A stretch of DNA of 64,000 nucleotides, taken from positions 1-64,000 of the forward strand of contig CAMCPL010000004.1 of NCBI GenBank assembly GCA_945876745.1, written 5' to 3'. The position numbers and the translations under genes were made by a program. The stretch comes from an uncultured Clostridia bacterium (lineage in GTDB: Bacteria; Bacillota; Clostridia; Oscillospirales; Acutalibacteraceae). Position 1 is the stretch's first letter, and the number at the start of each line of letters is the position of its first letter. The notes beneath the pieces are model-generated. The model worked only from the letters and a program-made list of their open reading frames with translations. It made no database searches and was not told where the DNA came from. Positions 43,145-52,034 of the stretch are shown in pieces.

Positions 43145-46100
43145 TTATTTCTGTTTCGATTTATTCCTGCGTTTTCTGTTTGCGAGCACGAAAATTGCCA
43201 AGCATAAAGCCGTTGCAACGCTTATCGAAGCTCCTAAAATAAGTCCCTTTGGTCTGTATTTCATCGTTATTTCGTGTGTTCCCGCACTGATTTCACAACA
43301 AAGCTGACTGTCGCCTAATGCAAAAATCTCCTGCTTTTGTCCGTCTATATAAATGCTCCAGCCCTCGTCGTACGGAATTGAAGTGTATAAATATCCGTCA
43401 AAGCCGGAATTTATATCACCCTTAATTGAAGTATCTGTGTGCTCGGTAACATTAAGCTGACCTAATTTAAGCATTTCGTATGCCGAGCTCAATACCTCGT
43501 CGTCAACGCAGTATGCGTAAATTTTCAGCGAGGTTCCGCCGTTTGTAAGACCGCCTGTATCAAGTGTTATTTCAACCTCGTCGCCGATTTCGTGCTTGCC
43601 TAAATCGAAGATATACGGCTCATTGCAGCTTTGAGAAGCCGTGCTTTCGTTATCATCCCAAGAATACTCAATATTGTTTATGTTAGGCGACTTGATGTAA
43701 ACGTACATATTTGAATTTGTCACAGCCCTGACCGTAATTTTGACCTCGCCGCCGACATTGTTTTCCGGTGCGGAAATTGTATACAAGCCGTTTGATGTTA
43801 CGTTTTCACATTCTGCGCCGCTTGATGAAGTGCTCACATATTCAACCGGTACAAATACATTGCTTACTCCTGCGGCGTTGTCGATAAGGCTTTCCTGTAC
43901 TTCAAACGGGTTGCCCTCTCCTGTATACCACATATCCAAATCCGACATTGCAGTAAACGCAATCGGAAGATAGTAATCGTTTTTATAAACCTCTGTCGCC
44001 TTAATATCCTCGGTTGTATGAATTTTTGTATAATAGTCCGATGATAAATCCGTTCCCTTTGCTTCAATCAAATATTTAATGTTGTAGAACATATTGTAAA
44101 CAGGCGTTTGAGTATTGTAGGTGTAGGAATTAATTTTGTTTGAATACATACCGAGTGAATTTTGAGCCCCGCTGTAAGCCTCATACGCCATTGATGAAAA
44201 TGTGCTTATACCGTCGTAGCCGTAAATACAAGGGTCAAGGCGCGTATTAAGCCTTGTAAGCTCCGTTCTGTAAAATCCGTCGTCGTTTTGCTTGATATAT
44301 TCAACTGCATTACCGTAGGTCGTCATATTTTCAACGTAGGCGCTTTGGTTTTGAGTAAAAACATACGCACTGCTGTCTGCGACGATACATTCGCTGAACG
44401 TCATACAAACGAGCATAATTCCTACAACCGCCTTTGAAAGCCTATCCTTTTTGATTACGAGCAGTACAAGCGTCCAAATCATAGCAAAAGCAAGCGAAAT
44501 ATAAATAGTATATTCGCTCATTTTGTTAGTCGGGAATTTTTGAAGCACAAGAATAACCAATACTGCTGCTATTCCCGTTGCAACAATATCTCTGTATTTG
44601 ATTTTGTCCAGATTCATCAATCCCTTGAACGCAAGAACAAGGATAATGAATACATACATATATGAAAATCTGTAAGGCAGGTCATTAGGGAAGTGGAATG
44701 CGTGCCAAATAAAGTTTGCGACATTGTTGTCAAAAGAGAAAACAAAGAAAATCAACGCTAATGTATAACTGATTTTTTCTTTGAGCGAAATTTTTTCGTT
44801 TATAAAATAAATCGGAATAAGCAACGCCGCAAAAATCGAACAGTAGATATTCGGCAAAACGTCGTCACCCGACGAACGGATAGTTGTTTCAAGACCTGCA
44901 AGGTGCTGACTTAAAAGATTGAGCAAATCAAAGTAGCTTTTGAATTCTGTCGGAAAATTGTCCGAGGTTGCCGAGCAGGCCTGCAAAATATTGTAAACCG
45001 GTAGCAGGAAAAACGCACACAATAAGCCGACGGTTAGTGAGCTTAATGCAAATCTTACTCCTGTTGCAAAAAATCTGTTTGAGAACAGCTTCGTTATGAA
45101 ATTATCTTTTTTTGCGCTTATTTTGATTTTGCTTGTTGAGTCGTAATTTGCACAGAAGTAAACCAAGAAATATAAAACCGAGAATATACAAGCCATATAT
45201 CCCATATAGTAGTTGCTGTAAAAAAGAAGTGCAAGCGAGAGAATGTATGTTTTGCTCTTTGAACAATTTATTATTTGCTCAATACCGAGTGCAATCAGCG
45301 GCAAAAGCATCATTCCGTCAAGCCACATAACATTCCAGTAATATGCAAGAAAATATCCGCTAAACGCATAAAATACGCCGAAGCAAGCGCTTGCAAAGGA
45401 ATGTCGGCTAAGGCTTTTTTTCAAATAATAAGTGAAGCAGGCGGCTGAAAGAATACCCTTTATTGCAACGATTGATGTGATTGCATATCCAATCTGATTT
45501 CTGTCAAAGAGTAATATAATCAGCGAAAGCGGACTTGAAAGATAGTTGAAATAATTGCCCAAAAAGCTCGAACCGCCGCCCGATTGCCAAGAATAAATGA
45601 AGCCCTCAAAATCGGTCAGCCTGTCGTAAAGCTCAACAAAAAGCGGTCCGTATTGATGGTATAAATCCATGCGTAAAACCGTCATATCCCCGAAAGGAAA
45701 CAGCTTGAATATAGCATAAACAAAGCCGATACACGCAAGTGCAAGTAAAGCCGATACGTAAACGTATCTGAGATTAAAAACATATGCGTAAATTCTTGAA
45801 TTTGTATTATCCTTCGGGGAAGCAACGCTGTCGAATACAATAAGCCTGTCGAAGTACAAATTAAAAAAGTAAAAAATTACGGTACTTAAAACATAGGGCA
45901 TTGTGTAATGAGCACCCAGCATATCGCAGAGTGTAAATTTCAAAAGAAAGAATATGCCCACGTCAACCGCCGTTTTGAAAACAAATCTGTATATTTGCTG
46001 AATTTTCGACGCTCTGACTCCGCTTACGAAAACGATTTTTTTCTCTGCGATAAAGGACAAAACCGCTGTTACGGCAAATGCGACAGGCAGGGATATATCA

Positions 46101-46246
46101 CCCGATAAGCCTACCAAATGCTTTAACAGCTGCTTGAGTACAATAAAAATAAGCAATCCTAATGCATAAACAACGCTGTAGTTGACACTTTGCGCATTAA
46201 AAAGATTGCTAAATGAAATTTTGTCCCTTGTTTTTGTTATATCCAT
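43145..46246 (-). CDS. Large membrane protein: N-terminal GtrA-like domain fused to a YfhO-type GT-C domain
   Basis: A 1033-residue polytopic protein. Residues 20-140 contain four helices and two copies of the GtrA pattern (FIAEKKIVFV at 65-74 and FNLYFDRLIVF at 128-138). From about residue 160 it matches YfhO family membrane proteins: DLYHQYGPLFVELYDRL, the loop WQSGGGSSFLGNYFNYLSSPLSLI and many helices up to about residue 620, then a long extracytoplasmic beta-rich part and a final helix (GLILGASISVATALCLAIFVL). YfhO proteins are thought to transfer sugars to lipoteichoic acid or lipids, and GtrA proteins to flip lipid-linked sugars. The fusion would join both steps. Confidence 0.85.
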   Translation of the reverse strand: MDITKTRDKISFSNLFNAQSVNYSVVYALGLLIFIVLKQLLKHLVGLSGDISLPVAFAVTAVLSFIAEKKIVFVSGVRASKIQQIYRFVFKTAVDVGIFFLLKFTLCDMLGAHYTMPYVLSTVIFYFFNLYFDRLIVFDSVASPKDNTNSRIYAYVFNLRYVYVSALLALACIGFVYAIFKLFPFGDMTVLRMDLYHQYGPLFVELYDRLTDFEGFIYSWQSGGGSSFLGNYFNYLSSPLSLIILLFDRNQIGYAITSIVAIKGILSAACFTYYLKKSLSRHSFASACFGVFYAFSGYFLAYYWNVMWLDGMMLLPLIALGIEQIINCSKSKTYILSLALLFYSNYYMGYMACIFSVLYFLVYFCANYDSTSKIKISAKKDNFITKLFSNRFFATGVRFALSSLTVGLLCAFFLLPVYNILQACSATSDNFPTEFKSYFDLLNLLSQHLAGLETTIRSSGDDVLPNIYCSIFAALLIPIYFINEKISLKEKISYTLALIFFVFSFDNNVANFIWHAFHFPNDLPYRFSYMYVFIILVLAFKGLMNLDKIKYRDIVATGIAAVLVILVLQKFPTNKMSEYTIYISLAFAMIWTLVLLVIKKDRLSKAVVGIMLVCMTFSECIVADSSAYVFTQNQSAYVENMTTYGNAVEYIKQNDDGFYRTELTRLNTRLDPCIYGYDGISTFSSMAYEAYSGAQNSLGMYSNKINSYTYNTQTPVYNMFYNIKYLIEAKGTDLSSDYYTKIHTTEDIKATEVYKNDYYLPIAFTAMSDLDMWYTGEGNPFEVQESLIDNAAGVSNVFVPVEYVSTSSSGAECENVTSNGLYTISAPENNVGGEVKITVRAVTNSNMYVYIKSPNINNIEYSWDDNESTASQSCNEPYIFDLGKHEIGDEVEITLDTGGLTNGGTSLKIYAYCVDDEVLSSAYEMLKLGQLNVTEHTDTSIKGDINSGFDGYLYTSIPYDEGWSIYIDGQKQEIFALGDSQLCCEISAGTHEITMKYRPKGLILGASISVATALCLAIFVLANRKRRNKSKQK

Positions 46247-46273
46247 AAAGTCGCTCCGAACTGATTTTGATTT

Positions 46274-46302
46274 ATTTTAACATATAAATGTCATATGTTC
46301 AA
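46274..46302 (-). promoter_or_regulatory. Promoter of the GtrA-YfhO gene with a palindrome in the spacer
   Basis: On the minus strand, TTGAAC (46302-46297), 17 bases and TAAAAT (46279-46274) with an upstream TG. A perfect inverted repeat AACATAT (46279-46285) - 7 bases - ATATGTT (46293-46299) fills the spacer, a classical operator position. Confidence 0.65.
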
Positions 46303-46328
46303 TCGCTTTGTTATTTTTTTACAACTTT

Positions 46329-46358
46329 GTAATATTTATTCAAATGTCGGCATAGATT
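46329..46358 (+). promoter_or_regulatory. Candidate sigma-E promoter of the spoIIIA operon
   Basis: GTAATATT (46329-46336), 14 bases, CATAGATT (46351-46358) fit the sigma-E consensus. The ATG of spoIIIAA is 15 bases further on, and AGGTGA (46364-46369) would be almost at the transcript end, as seen for yabP. Confidence 0.5.
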
Positions 46359-46373
46359 TTTGTAGGTGACAAA

Positions 46374-47345
46374 ATGAAAGATTTGGAATTTCTCTATGAA
46401 TATTTGGAAAAAGATTTTTATGAAGCCTTGAAAAATCTTGAAAATATAAGCGGTGAAATTACTGAAATCCGTATTCGCAGAAACAAAAACGTTGTTGTTG
46501 TCCAAAAGGGTACAAGCCGTATGTTGTACAGTAAGGACAAAGCCGTTTTTGTTGATGATAATCGGTTTGATGAGATATTCTTAAAAATGTGCGATTATTC
46601 GGTTTACAGTAATGAAGAAAATCTGAAAAACGGTTATATCACGTTGAAAAACGGCGCAAGAATAGGTGTTTGCTCAACTGCCATTTATCAATCCGAAGTA
46701 CTTGTCGGCATAAAAAGCATAACCTCTCTCAATGTTCGTTTGCCGAGAGAAATAAAGGGCTTTGCCGATAGAGCGGTAAAGCATATATTTGCTGACGGTG
46801 TAAAAAGCGTGCTTATTGCCGGAAAGCCGTCATCGGGAAAGACGACCCTGCTGCGTGATATGATAAGAATTTTATCGGACAAGATGTATAAGGTTTGTGT
46901 AATTGATTCGAGAAACGAGCTTGCAGGAAAGCAATGCAGTAATTTTACTCTTGATTTAGGGGTAAATACCGACGTTTTGACAGGCTTTGAAAAGTCACAG
47001 GCAATTGATATTGCACTTCGCACTATGTCGCCGCAGTTTATTGCATGCGATGAGATTTCCCAAAAAAGCGAGCTTTTATCAATCTTTTCGGGCTTTCACA
47101 GCGGCGTTTGCTTTTTAGCGAGCGTTCACGCAGAAGGCATTTCTAAAATATTTGACCGACAGGTTTCGAGAGAATTGATAATGAGCAGGGAATTTGAAAA
47201 AATCATTATGCTTTCAGATGACTTTGAATATAAAATTTATGACATAAACGAGGTACTGTATGAAAATTCTCGGCTGTGTGATGATAATAATTTGCTCAAG
47301 CGTGACAGGCTTTTCTGCGGCGAATATGATTTTGCGGCGCTGTAA
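46374..47345 (+). CDS. spoIIIAA: Stage III sporulation ATPase SpoIIIAA
   Basis: A 323-residue secretion-type ATPase of the SpoIIIA-SpoIIQ channel between mother cell and forespore. It shows Walker A LIAGKPSSGKTTLLRDMIRILS, CVIDSRNELAGK, the Walker B-like FIACDEISQKSELLSIFSGFHSG and SVHAEGISKI. It probably energises channel assembly. The reading frame continues 86 bases beyond the start of spoIIIAB, an unusually long overlap that leaves both frames intact. Confidence 0.96.
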   Translation: MKDLEFLYEYLEKDFYEALKNLENISGEITEIRIRRNKNVVVVQKGTSRMLYSKDKAVFVDDNRFDEIFLKMCDYSVYSNEENLKNGYITLKNGARIGVCSTAIYQSEVLVGIKSITSLNVRLPREIKGFADRAVKHIFADGVKSVLIAGKPSSGKTTLLRDMIRILSDKMYKVCVIDSRNELAGKQCSNFTLDLGVNTDVLTGFEKSQAIDIALRTMSPQFIACDEISQKSELLSIFSGFHSGVCFLASVHAEGISKIFDRQVSRELIMSREFEKIIMLSDDFEYKIYDINEVLYENSRLCDDNNLLKRDRLFCGEYDFAAL

Positions 47346-47724
47346 TATATGTCGCGAGCTTGCGTCATTTTGTGAACTGCTTAAAAACGAAATTGCCGTT
47401 CGTCAAACTCCTGCTTGTGAAGTTGTTAATTCGATAAACGGCATGGATTCCTTTAAGTCGCTTTCGTTTTTGAACGACGATTACATCAAAACCAGCAAAA
47501 TCCCCGATAGTATTTTAACAAAAGAACAAAACAAAAAAATAGGTGATTTTTTATACTCACTCGGAAAAAGCGATATATCCTCACAGCTCGTTCAAATAGA
47601 CGAATTTAAGCAGTACATATCGAATGCACAAGAGCAATACTCCTTGCAGTATAAATCTAAATCACGCCTTTACGTTATGCTCGGTGTTTGTTCGGGAATA
47701 ATAATCAGTCTAACATTAATATAG
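47260..47724 (+). CDS. spoIIIAB: Stage III sporulation protein SpoIIIAB
   Basis: A 154-residue protein with one helix at each end (residues 2-22 and 136-154) and a helical soluble core, the GspF-like layout of SpoIIIAB. KTSKIPDSILTKEQNKKIGDFLYSLGKSDISSQ is the conserved central region. The start at 47260 follows GAGGT and lies within spoIIIAA. It ends on the ribosome binding site of spoIIIAC. Confidence 0.94.
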   Translation: MKILGCVMIIICSSVTGFSAANMILRRCNICRELASFCELLKNEIAVRQTPACEVVNSINGMDSFKSLSFLNDDYIKTSKIPDSILTKEQNKKIGDFLYSLGKSDISSQLVQIDEFKQYISNAQEQYSLQYKSKSRLYVMLGVCSGIIISLTLI

Positions 47725-47736
47725 AGGTGTAAAGAG

Positions 47737-47931
47737 TTGGAAGTTAATTTCATTTTCAAAATTGCCGCAATAGGAATAATAATCGCAGTTCTCAACACCT
47801 TGCTTGTTCGTTCCGGTAGGGAAGACCAGGCAATGCTGACGACTCTTGCAGGGGTGGTTGTCGTATTAATGATGATTATTCCTTACATACGCGACTTGTT
47901 TTCTACAGTAAAGGATCTGTTTGATTTTTAA
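47737..47931 (+). CDS. spoIIIAC: Stage III sporulation protein SpoIIIAC
   Basis: A 64-residue protein with two membrane helices, starting at TTG (residues EVNFIFKIAAIGIIIAVLNTLL) after AGAGGTG. The sequence GREDQAMLTTLAGVVVVLMM is typical of SpoIIIAC. The family length is 65-68. It is part of the SpoIIIA channel complex in the mother-cell membrane. Confidence 0.94.
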   Translation: MEVNFIFKIAAIGIIIAVLNTLLVRSGREDQAMLTTLAGVVVVLMMIIPYIRDLFSTVKDLFDF

Positions 47932-47933
47932 GT

Positions 47934-48314
47934 ATGGCAAGGCTTATAGGTGTTTCTTTCTGCGTTTTGATATGCAGTATTTTGCTTCGTGAAAGCAATA
48001 GAGCTTTTTCGTCAATTCTTTCAATTGCAGGCGGTCTTTTGGCTTTCTTTACCGTATCTTCAAAGCTTGCCGAGGTTTCCTCCTCACTAAAAGCAATCAC
48101 CCAAAGCGTTCCTGCCGGAGCACAGTATATCTCGATTATGTTAAGGGTGATGTGCATTATAATTCTCGCACGTCTTGTGTGTGACGCGTGCAGGGACAAC
48201 GGCGAAGGTGCTCTTGCTTCTTTTACGGAGATTTCTGCAAAAATACTTGTTTTGTCGATTGTGTTTCCGCTTTTTGAAGCGATAATTAATGTTGTAATCG
48301 GACTGATAAAATGA
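47934..48314 (+). CDS. spoIIIAD: Stage III sporulation protein SpoIIIAD
   Basis: A 126-residue protein with four membrane helices, the second copy of the AC-like family, with extension. It starts two bases after spoIIIAC and overlaps spoIIIAE by four bases (ATGA). It includes YISIMLRVMCIIILARLVCDACRDNGEGALASFTEISAKILVL, the conserved central part. Component of the SpoIIIA-SpoIIQ feeding-tube complex. Confidence 0.94.
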   Translation: MARLIGVSFCVLICSILLRESNRAFSSILSIAGGLLAFFTVSSKLAEVSSSLKAITQSVPAGAQYISIMLRVMCIIILARLVCDACRDNGEGALASFTEISAKILVLSIVFPLFEAIINVVIGLIK

Positions 48315-49435
48315 GAAGATTTTTAATTATTTTATTTGTGATTTTTTTAATTCCGAATGTAACCTATGCCCAGGATATAAACGAGGAAGAATATAAAAAC
48401 GTCCTTTCTCAATATGACCTTTCATTTTTTGAGGACAGGCTCGGAGACGAGGCATATTCGTTTCTTGAACAGCTCGGTATTGACGATTTCAGCTTTAACA
48501 GTATTAATTCGGTAAACATCTCAAAGATTTTTGATATCATCACCGATATTATTTCGGGTAAACTTCAAACGCCGCTTAAATGCTGCGTCGCAGTTATGGT
48601 TTTTGTTATAATCTCCTGTCTTGTTAAAGCAATAAATCCCGATAATGATTCTTTTGACGGCATTTTCGGCGTTGTTGCTTCGCTTGTAATTTCAACTCTC
48701 GTGCTTTCGAGGTTAAGCGTGACTGTCGGTGCAAGCGTTGGCGCTTTGAGGATTTCGGCAGATTTTATTTACGGCTTTATACCTGTATTTTGCGCAGTAT
48801 GCGTTGCTTCGGGCAATGCAACTGTTGCGTTTTCAACAAATACCTTGCTTTTGACTCTTGCGCAGGGCTTGTCTTTTGTTGCTTCAAACGTCTTTATGCC
48901 GCTGATAAATTGCTTTTTGGCGCTCGGTATTTGCTCATCAATACGCTACGAGCTTCATCTAAACCGATTTATATCGTCGCTCAAGCAAATTATTACAAAA
49001 GGTATATCTTTTTTATTTGGAGTTTTTGTTTCGGTGTTGTCGATAAAAACCGCGGTTGCAGGCAGGGCCGATATGCTCGGACTTCGTTCTATTCGCTTTG
49101 CGGTAAATGCCGTAATTCCCGTAATCGGCTCGTCGATAAGCGAGGGACTTTTGTCGATTCAAGGCTATTCTTCGCTTATTAAAACAAGTGTCGGAGTAGT
49201 CGGAATAATCGGTATTGTACTCGTCTTTTTGCCGTCTGTTATTGAGGTTAGTATATGGAGACTGCTTTTGTGTCTTTGTTCGACGGTGAGCGATATATTT
49301 GAAGAAAATACAGTATCCGCAACGCTTTCGGCACTTCGTGACGCAATGCTTCTTATCAATGTTTTGCTCATTATGTCTATGGTGACAACCGTAATAAGTC
49401 TCGGCATTATTATTGCGGCGAGAGGCGGTGCTTAA
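48311..49435 (+). CDS. spoIIIAE: Stage III sporulation protein SpoIIIAE
   Basis: A 374-residue polytopic protein. A cleavable-looking signal peptide (RRFLIILFVIFLIPNVTYAQD) is followed by an acidic lumen segment and about seven helices, with RISADFIYGFIPVFCAVCVASG and SIKTAVAGRADMLGLRSIRFAVNAVIPVIGSSISEGL as conserved stretches. It forms a membrane component of the sporulation channel. The stop overlaps the spoIIIAF start by one base. Confidence 0.95.
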   Translation: MRRFLIILFVIFLIPNVTYAQDINEEEYKNVLSQYDLSFFEDRLGDEAYSFLEQLGIDDFSFNSINSVNISKIFDIITDIISGKLQTPLKCCVAVMVFVIISCLVKAINPDNDSFDGIFGVVASLVISTLVLSRLSVTVGASVGALRISADFIYGFIPVFCAVCVASGNATVAFSTNTLLLTLAQGLSFVASNVFMPLINCFLALGICSSIRYELHLNRFISSLKQIITKGISFLFGVFVSVLSIKTAVAGRADMLGLRSIRFAVNAVIPVIGSSISEGLLSIQGYSSLIKTSVGVVGIIGIVLVFLPSVIEVSIWRLLLCLCSTVSDIFEENTVSATLSALRDAMLLINVLLIMSMVTTVISLGIIIAARGGA

Positions 49436-49881
49436 TGGATTACATCAAGCAATGGTGCTTTTATATTTGCGTTACAGTAATTATCTGCGCAGTATTTTCT
49501 TTTATGTCGCCTAAGGGCAATTTGTCGAAGCTGTATAAAAGCGTTATATCTCTGTTTATTCTTGCTTCGTTTCTCTATCCTCTTACTCAAAATTTTGATT
49601 TTCATTTTGAATTTCCGCAGCTTGAAGAATATTCTTATGCATATGATAATACAAACAGTATAGCAAATCAGAGTCTTAAAGCGACAATCAGCTCTTTTCT
49701 TGAAAGTAACGATATAAGCGGCTTTGTTGTAGATTGTAAGACGAGCGTTAACGAAAATAACGAAATAACCGTAGAGAGTGTTCAAATTGCCGTCGGCGCC
49801 GAATATGACTGTGACTACATAAAACAGCTTGTTTTTGACGGGCTTAACATAAACGTGAGCGTGATACATAATGGACAGTAG
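49435..49881 (+). CDS. spoIIIAF: Stage III sporulation protein SpoIIIAF
   Basis: A 148-residue protein with two N-terminal helices (about residues 8-24 and 33-52) and a soluble ring-building-motif domain (SFLESNDISGFVVDCKTSVNENNEITVESVQIAV). Conserved start DYIKQWCFYICVTVIICAVFSFMSPKGNLSKLYKSVISLFILASF. It overlaps spoIIIAG by 11 bases. Confidence 0.93.
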   Translation: MDYIKQWCFYICVTVIICAVFSFMSPKGNLSKLYKSVISLFILASFLYPLTQNFDFHFEFPQLEEYSYAYDNTNSIANQSLKATISSFLESNDISGFVVDCKTSVNENNEITVESVQIAVGAEYDCDYIKQLVFDGLNINVSVIHNGQ

Positions 49882-50395
49882 CATCAAAAAAATATTCTCG
49901 TCAGCTTCAAATTTCAAATACAAAAAGCAGGCAGTTATAATTTTCGGCTTAATCGGTGTTGTATTGATACTTTTGTCCGAGCTTGTACCGTCAACTGCCG
50001 ACGGCAAATCAAATACGAACACCTCAACTGACTATGAATCCTATGTTTCATCGCTTGAAAGCCGTACACAAAATATTATTTCCTCCATCGACGGTGTGGG
50101 AAAATGCAGGGTTATGATAACTCTTGAACAAACAGACGAAAGCGTTTTTGCAAAAAATACCGACGAAAGCTCACAAAACGGTAATTTTTCCAAAAAAAGC
50201 GAATATGTATTATATGAGAACGCAAATAACGACGAGCCTGTTTTGGTAAAACGATATTTTCCAAAGGTTTACGGCGTTGTTATCGTGTGTCAGGGCGGTG
50301 ATGATACCGCAGTCAGGGAAAGGGTAATATCAAGCGTCAGCGCGTTATATGATATCCCTTATTCAAAAATTTCTGTATCAAAGCTAAACGGGTGA
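49871..50395 (+). CDS. spoIIIAG: Stage III sporulation protein SpoIIIAG
   Basis: A 174-residue protein with one helix (about residues 17-37) and a ring-forming domain. The ring-building motif is split by an insertion in this family, visible as SSIDGVGKCRVMITLEQTDE, then YFPKVYGVVIVCQGGDDTAVRERVISSVSALYDIPYSKISVSKL. It forms the large ring in the intermembrane space together with AH. Confidence 0.94.
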   Translation: MDSSIKKIFSSASNFKYKKQAVIIFGLIGVVLILLSELVPSTADGKSNTNTSTDYESYVSSLESRTQNIISSIDGVGKCRVMITLEQTDESVFAKNTDESSQNGNFSKKSEYVLYENANNDEPVLVKRYFPKVYGVVIVCQGGDDTAVRERVISSVSALYDIPYSKISVSKLNG

Positions 50396-50399
50396 TTTT

Positions 50400-51104
50400 A
50401 TGACAAACGAAAATCTTAATCAGCAACTAAACGATGAATTTAACGAGGAGCTCAAAGAGCTTTATGAAAGCGAGCAGGCAGAAGAAAAAAAGGAAGAACG
50501 CCGAGGTTTGTTCGCAAAGCGCAAAAAGCTTGAAAATCCTCTTGATTATTCCGAGAACAAGAAAAGAAAAAAGTATATGGCGGCAATAGCTGTTTTTGCT
50601 ATTATTCTGTCCGTCGGAGTAGTCGGTAATTGGTATGTTGAAAATAACGACCTGTCTTCAACCATTCAGCCGCTTTTAGACAGCGCTTCCGAAAAGACGC
50701 TCGGCAAAGCGGAGCTTGTAGACGCAACAACAACACCGCAGGACGAAAGCAGTTATTTTTCTTCAGCAAGAGTTGAAAGAAGAACCGCGAGAGATCAATC
50801 TATGGAAAAGCTTCAGGCAATAATTAATTCAGCCGAAGAAAGCGAAGAAGCAAAGCAGCAGGCAAATGAAAAAATAACTGCAATTTCTTCATATATCAAT
50901 ATCGAAAACAAGATTGAAACGCTTGTTTGCGCAAAGGGCGTAAATAATTGTCTTGCTGTAATCAGCGAGGACGGCAGCAGAGTTGATGTAATAGTTGACA
51001 GCGAAACGCTTGACGATACTCTCATTATGCAAATTAAGGATATTGCCGTATCTCAAAGCGGTTGTTCGTTTGAAAACATTTCGATTATTCAATCTACGAA
51101 GTGA
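50400..51104 (+). CDS. spoIIIAH: Stage III sporulation protein SpoIIIAH
   Basis: A 234-residue protein with a long charged cytoplasmic start (rich in Glu and Lys, residues 1-60), one helix (about 62-80) and a ring-building domain near the C-terminus (LVCAKGVNNCLAVISEDGSRVDVIV...QIKDIAVSQSGCSFENISII). SpoIIIAH binds forespore SpoIIQ across the two membranes. Last gene of the spoIIIA operon; no clear terminator follows before the asp23 promoter. Confidence 0.95.
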   Translation: MTNENLNQQLNDEFNEELKELYESEQAEEKKEERRGLFAKRKKLENPLDYSENKKRKKYMAAIAVFAIILSVGVVGNWYVENNDLSSTIQPLLDSASEKTLGKAELVDATTTPQDESSYFSSARVERRTARDQSMEKLQAIINSAEESEEAKQQANEKITAISSYINIENKIETLVCAKGVNNCLAVISEDGSRVDVIVDSETLDDTLIMQIKDIAVSQSGCSFENISIIQSTK

Positions 51105-51150
51105 TTTTTCAAGAAAACACCGATAAAATAATTTATGTATAAAAATACAC

Positions 51151-51179
51151 TTGTATAAATAATCCTTTTATGTTATAAT
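51151..51179 (+). promoter_or_regulatory. asp23 promoter
   Basis: TTGTAT (51151-51156), 17 bases, TATAAT (51174-51179) with an extended TGT. It restarts transcription for growth-phase genes after the sporulation operon. Confidence 0.85.
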
Positions 51180-51204
51180 ACTGACATTAAAAGGAGTTAT
51201 GCAT

Positions 51205-51597
51205 ATGGAAATTACAAAATCAAACGAAAAAGGCAATATCATCATATCCGAGGAAGCAATTTCTTCAATCGCAATTAACGCGGCAAAGGATGTTGACGGC
51301 GTTAGCTCTTTTTCTAACAGACCTGCCGATGTTGTAAATACAATAAAAAAAGGTAGCTTAAAGGTAATGAGCCCGGTAAGGATTTCGCAGGACGGAGATA
51401 AGCTTGATATAAGCATCTATATCAACATTCTCCCGAATAAAAAAATCAGAACGGTGTGTGAGAATATTCAAAACACAGTGCGCGAAGCAATCGAAAATAT
51501 GACCGGCAACGCCGTATGCAAGGTGAATGTTGTTATTGCCGGTATTGATTTTCCGGAGTCCGGCGACTCTACCGAACCTTTCACAACTGAAAAATAA
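51205..51597 (+). CDS. Asp23/Gls24 family envelope stress response protein
   Basis: A 130-residue protein with the Asp23 core ISEEAISSIAINAAKDVDGVSSF, then VRISQDGDKLDISIYINILPNKKIRTVCENIQNTVREAIENMTGNAVCKVNVVIAGIDF. Staphylococcal Asp23 is a membrane-associated envelope protein. In Clostridia a copy regularly sits between spoIIIAH and nusB, as here. I chose ATG 51205 (eight bases after AAGGAG) over ATG 51199. A terminator follows. Confidence 0.92.
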   Translation: MEITKSNEKGNIIISEEAISSIAINAAKDVDGVSSFSNRPADVVNTIKKGSLKVMSPVRISQDGDKLDISIYINILPNKKIRTVCENIQNTVREAIENMTGNAVCKVNVVIAGIDFPESGDSTEPFTTEK

Positions 51598-51605
51598 TTT
51601 ATGCC

Positions 51606-51640
51606 GCCGACTCTATCATTACTGACAGGGTCGGCTTTTT
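51606..51640 (+). terminator. Terminator after asp23
   Basis: GCCGAC (51606-51611) with GTCGGC (51630-51635), extended by imperfect inner pairs (CT/AG), followed by five T. Confidence 0.8.
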
Positions 51641-51650
51641 GGGAGTTTAT

Positions 51651-52034
51651 ATGACAAGGAAAGAACAAAGAGAACAAGCGTTTTGTCTTGTGTTTCAGGA
51701 TTTATTCAATAATGACGAAGCACTTGCGGTTTATGAGGAAAACGTTGCTCAAATAGGCGAATACGCAAGAGTGCTTTTTGAGGGCGTTATTTCAAAAAAG
51801 GACGAGCTTGACGAAATCGTCAACAAATATTCAAAGGGCTGGCGTACATCGAGATTGCCGAAGGTTAATCTTGCAATTCTTCGCCTTGCCGTATATGAGA
51901 TTATGTATGTCGACGAGGTACCAGACAGCGTAGCCGTTAATGAAGCGGTTGAACTTGCAAAGACATATTCGGGTGAAGGCGATTATTCCTTTATCAACGG
52001 CGTTTTGGGTGCGGTAATTAAGGGTGAAAAGTAA
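51651..52034 (+). CDS. nusB: Transcription antitermination factor NusB
   Basis: A 127-residue NusB that binds boxA RNA together with ribosomal protein S10. It begins with TRKEQREQAFCLVFQDLF and has KGWRTSRLPKVNLAILRLAVYEIMYVDEVPDSVAVNEAVELAKTYSGEGDYSFINGVLGAVIK, the strongly conserved C-terminal helices. ATG 51651 follows GGGAG. The stop overlaps the next start by one base. Confidence 0.96.
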   Translation: MTRKEQREQAFCLVFQDLFNNDEALAVYEENVAQIGEYARVLFEGVISKKDELDEIVNKYSKGWRTSRLPKVNLAILRLAVYEIMYVDEVPDSVAVNEAVELAKTYSGEGDYSFINGVLGAVIKGEK

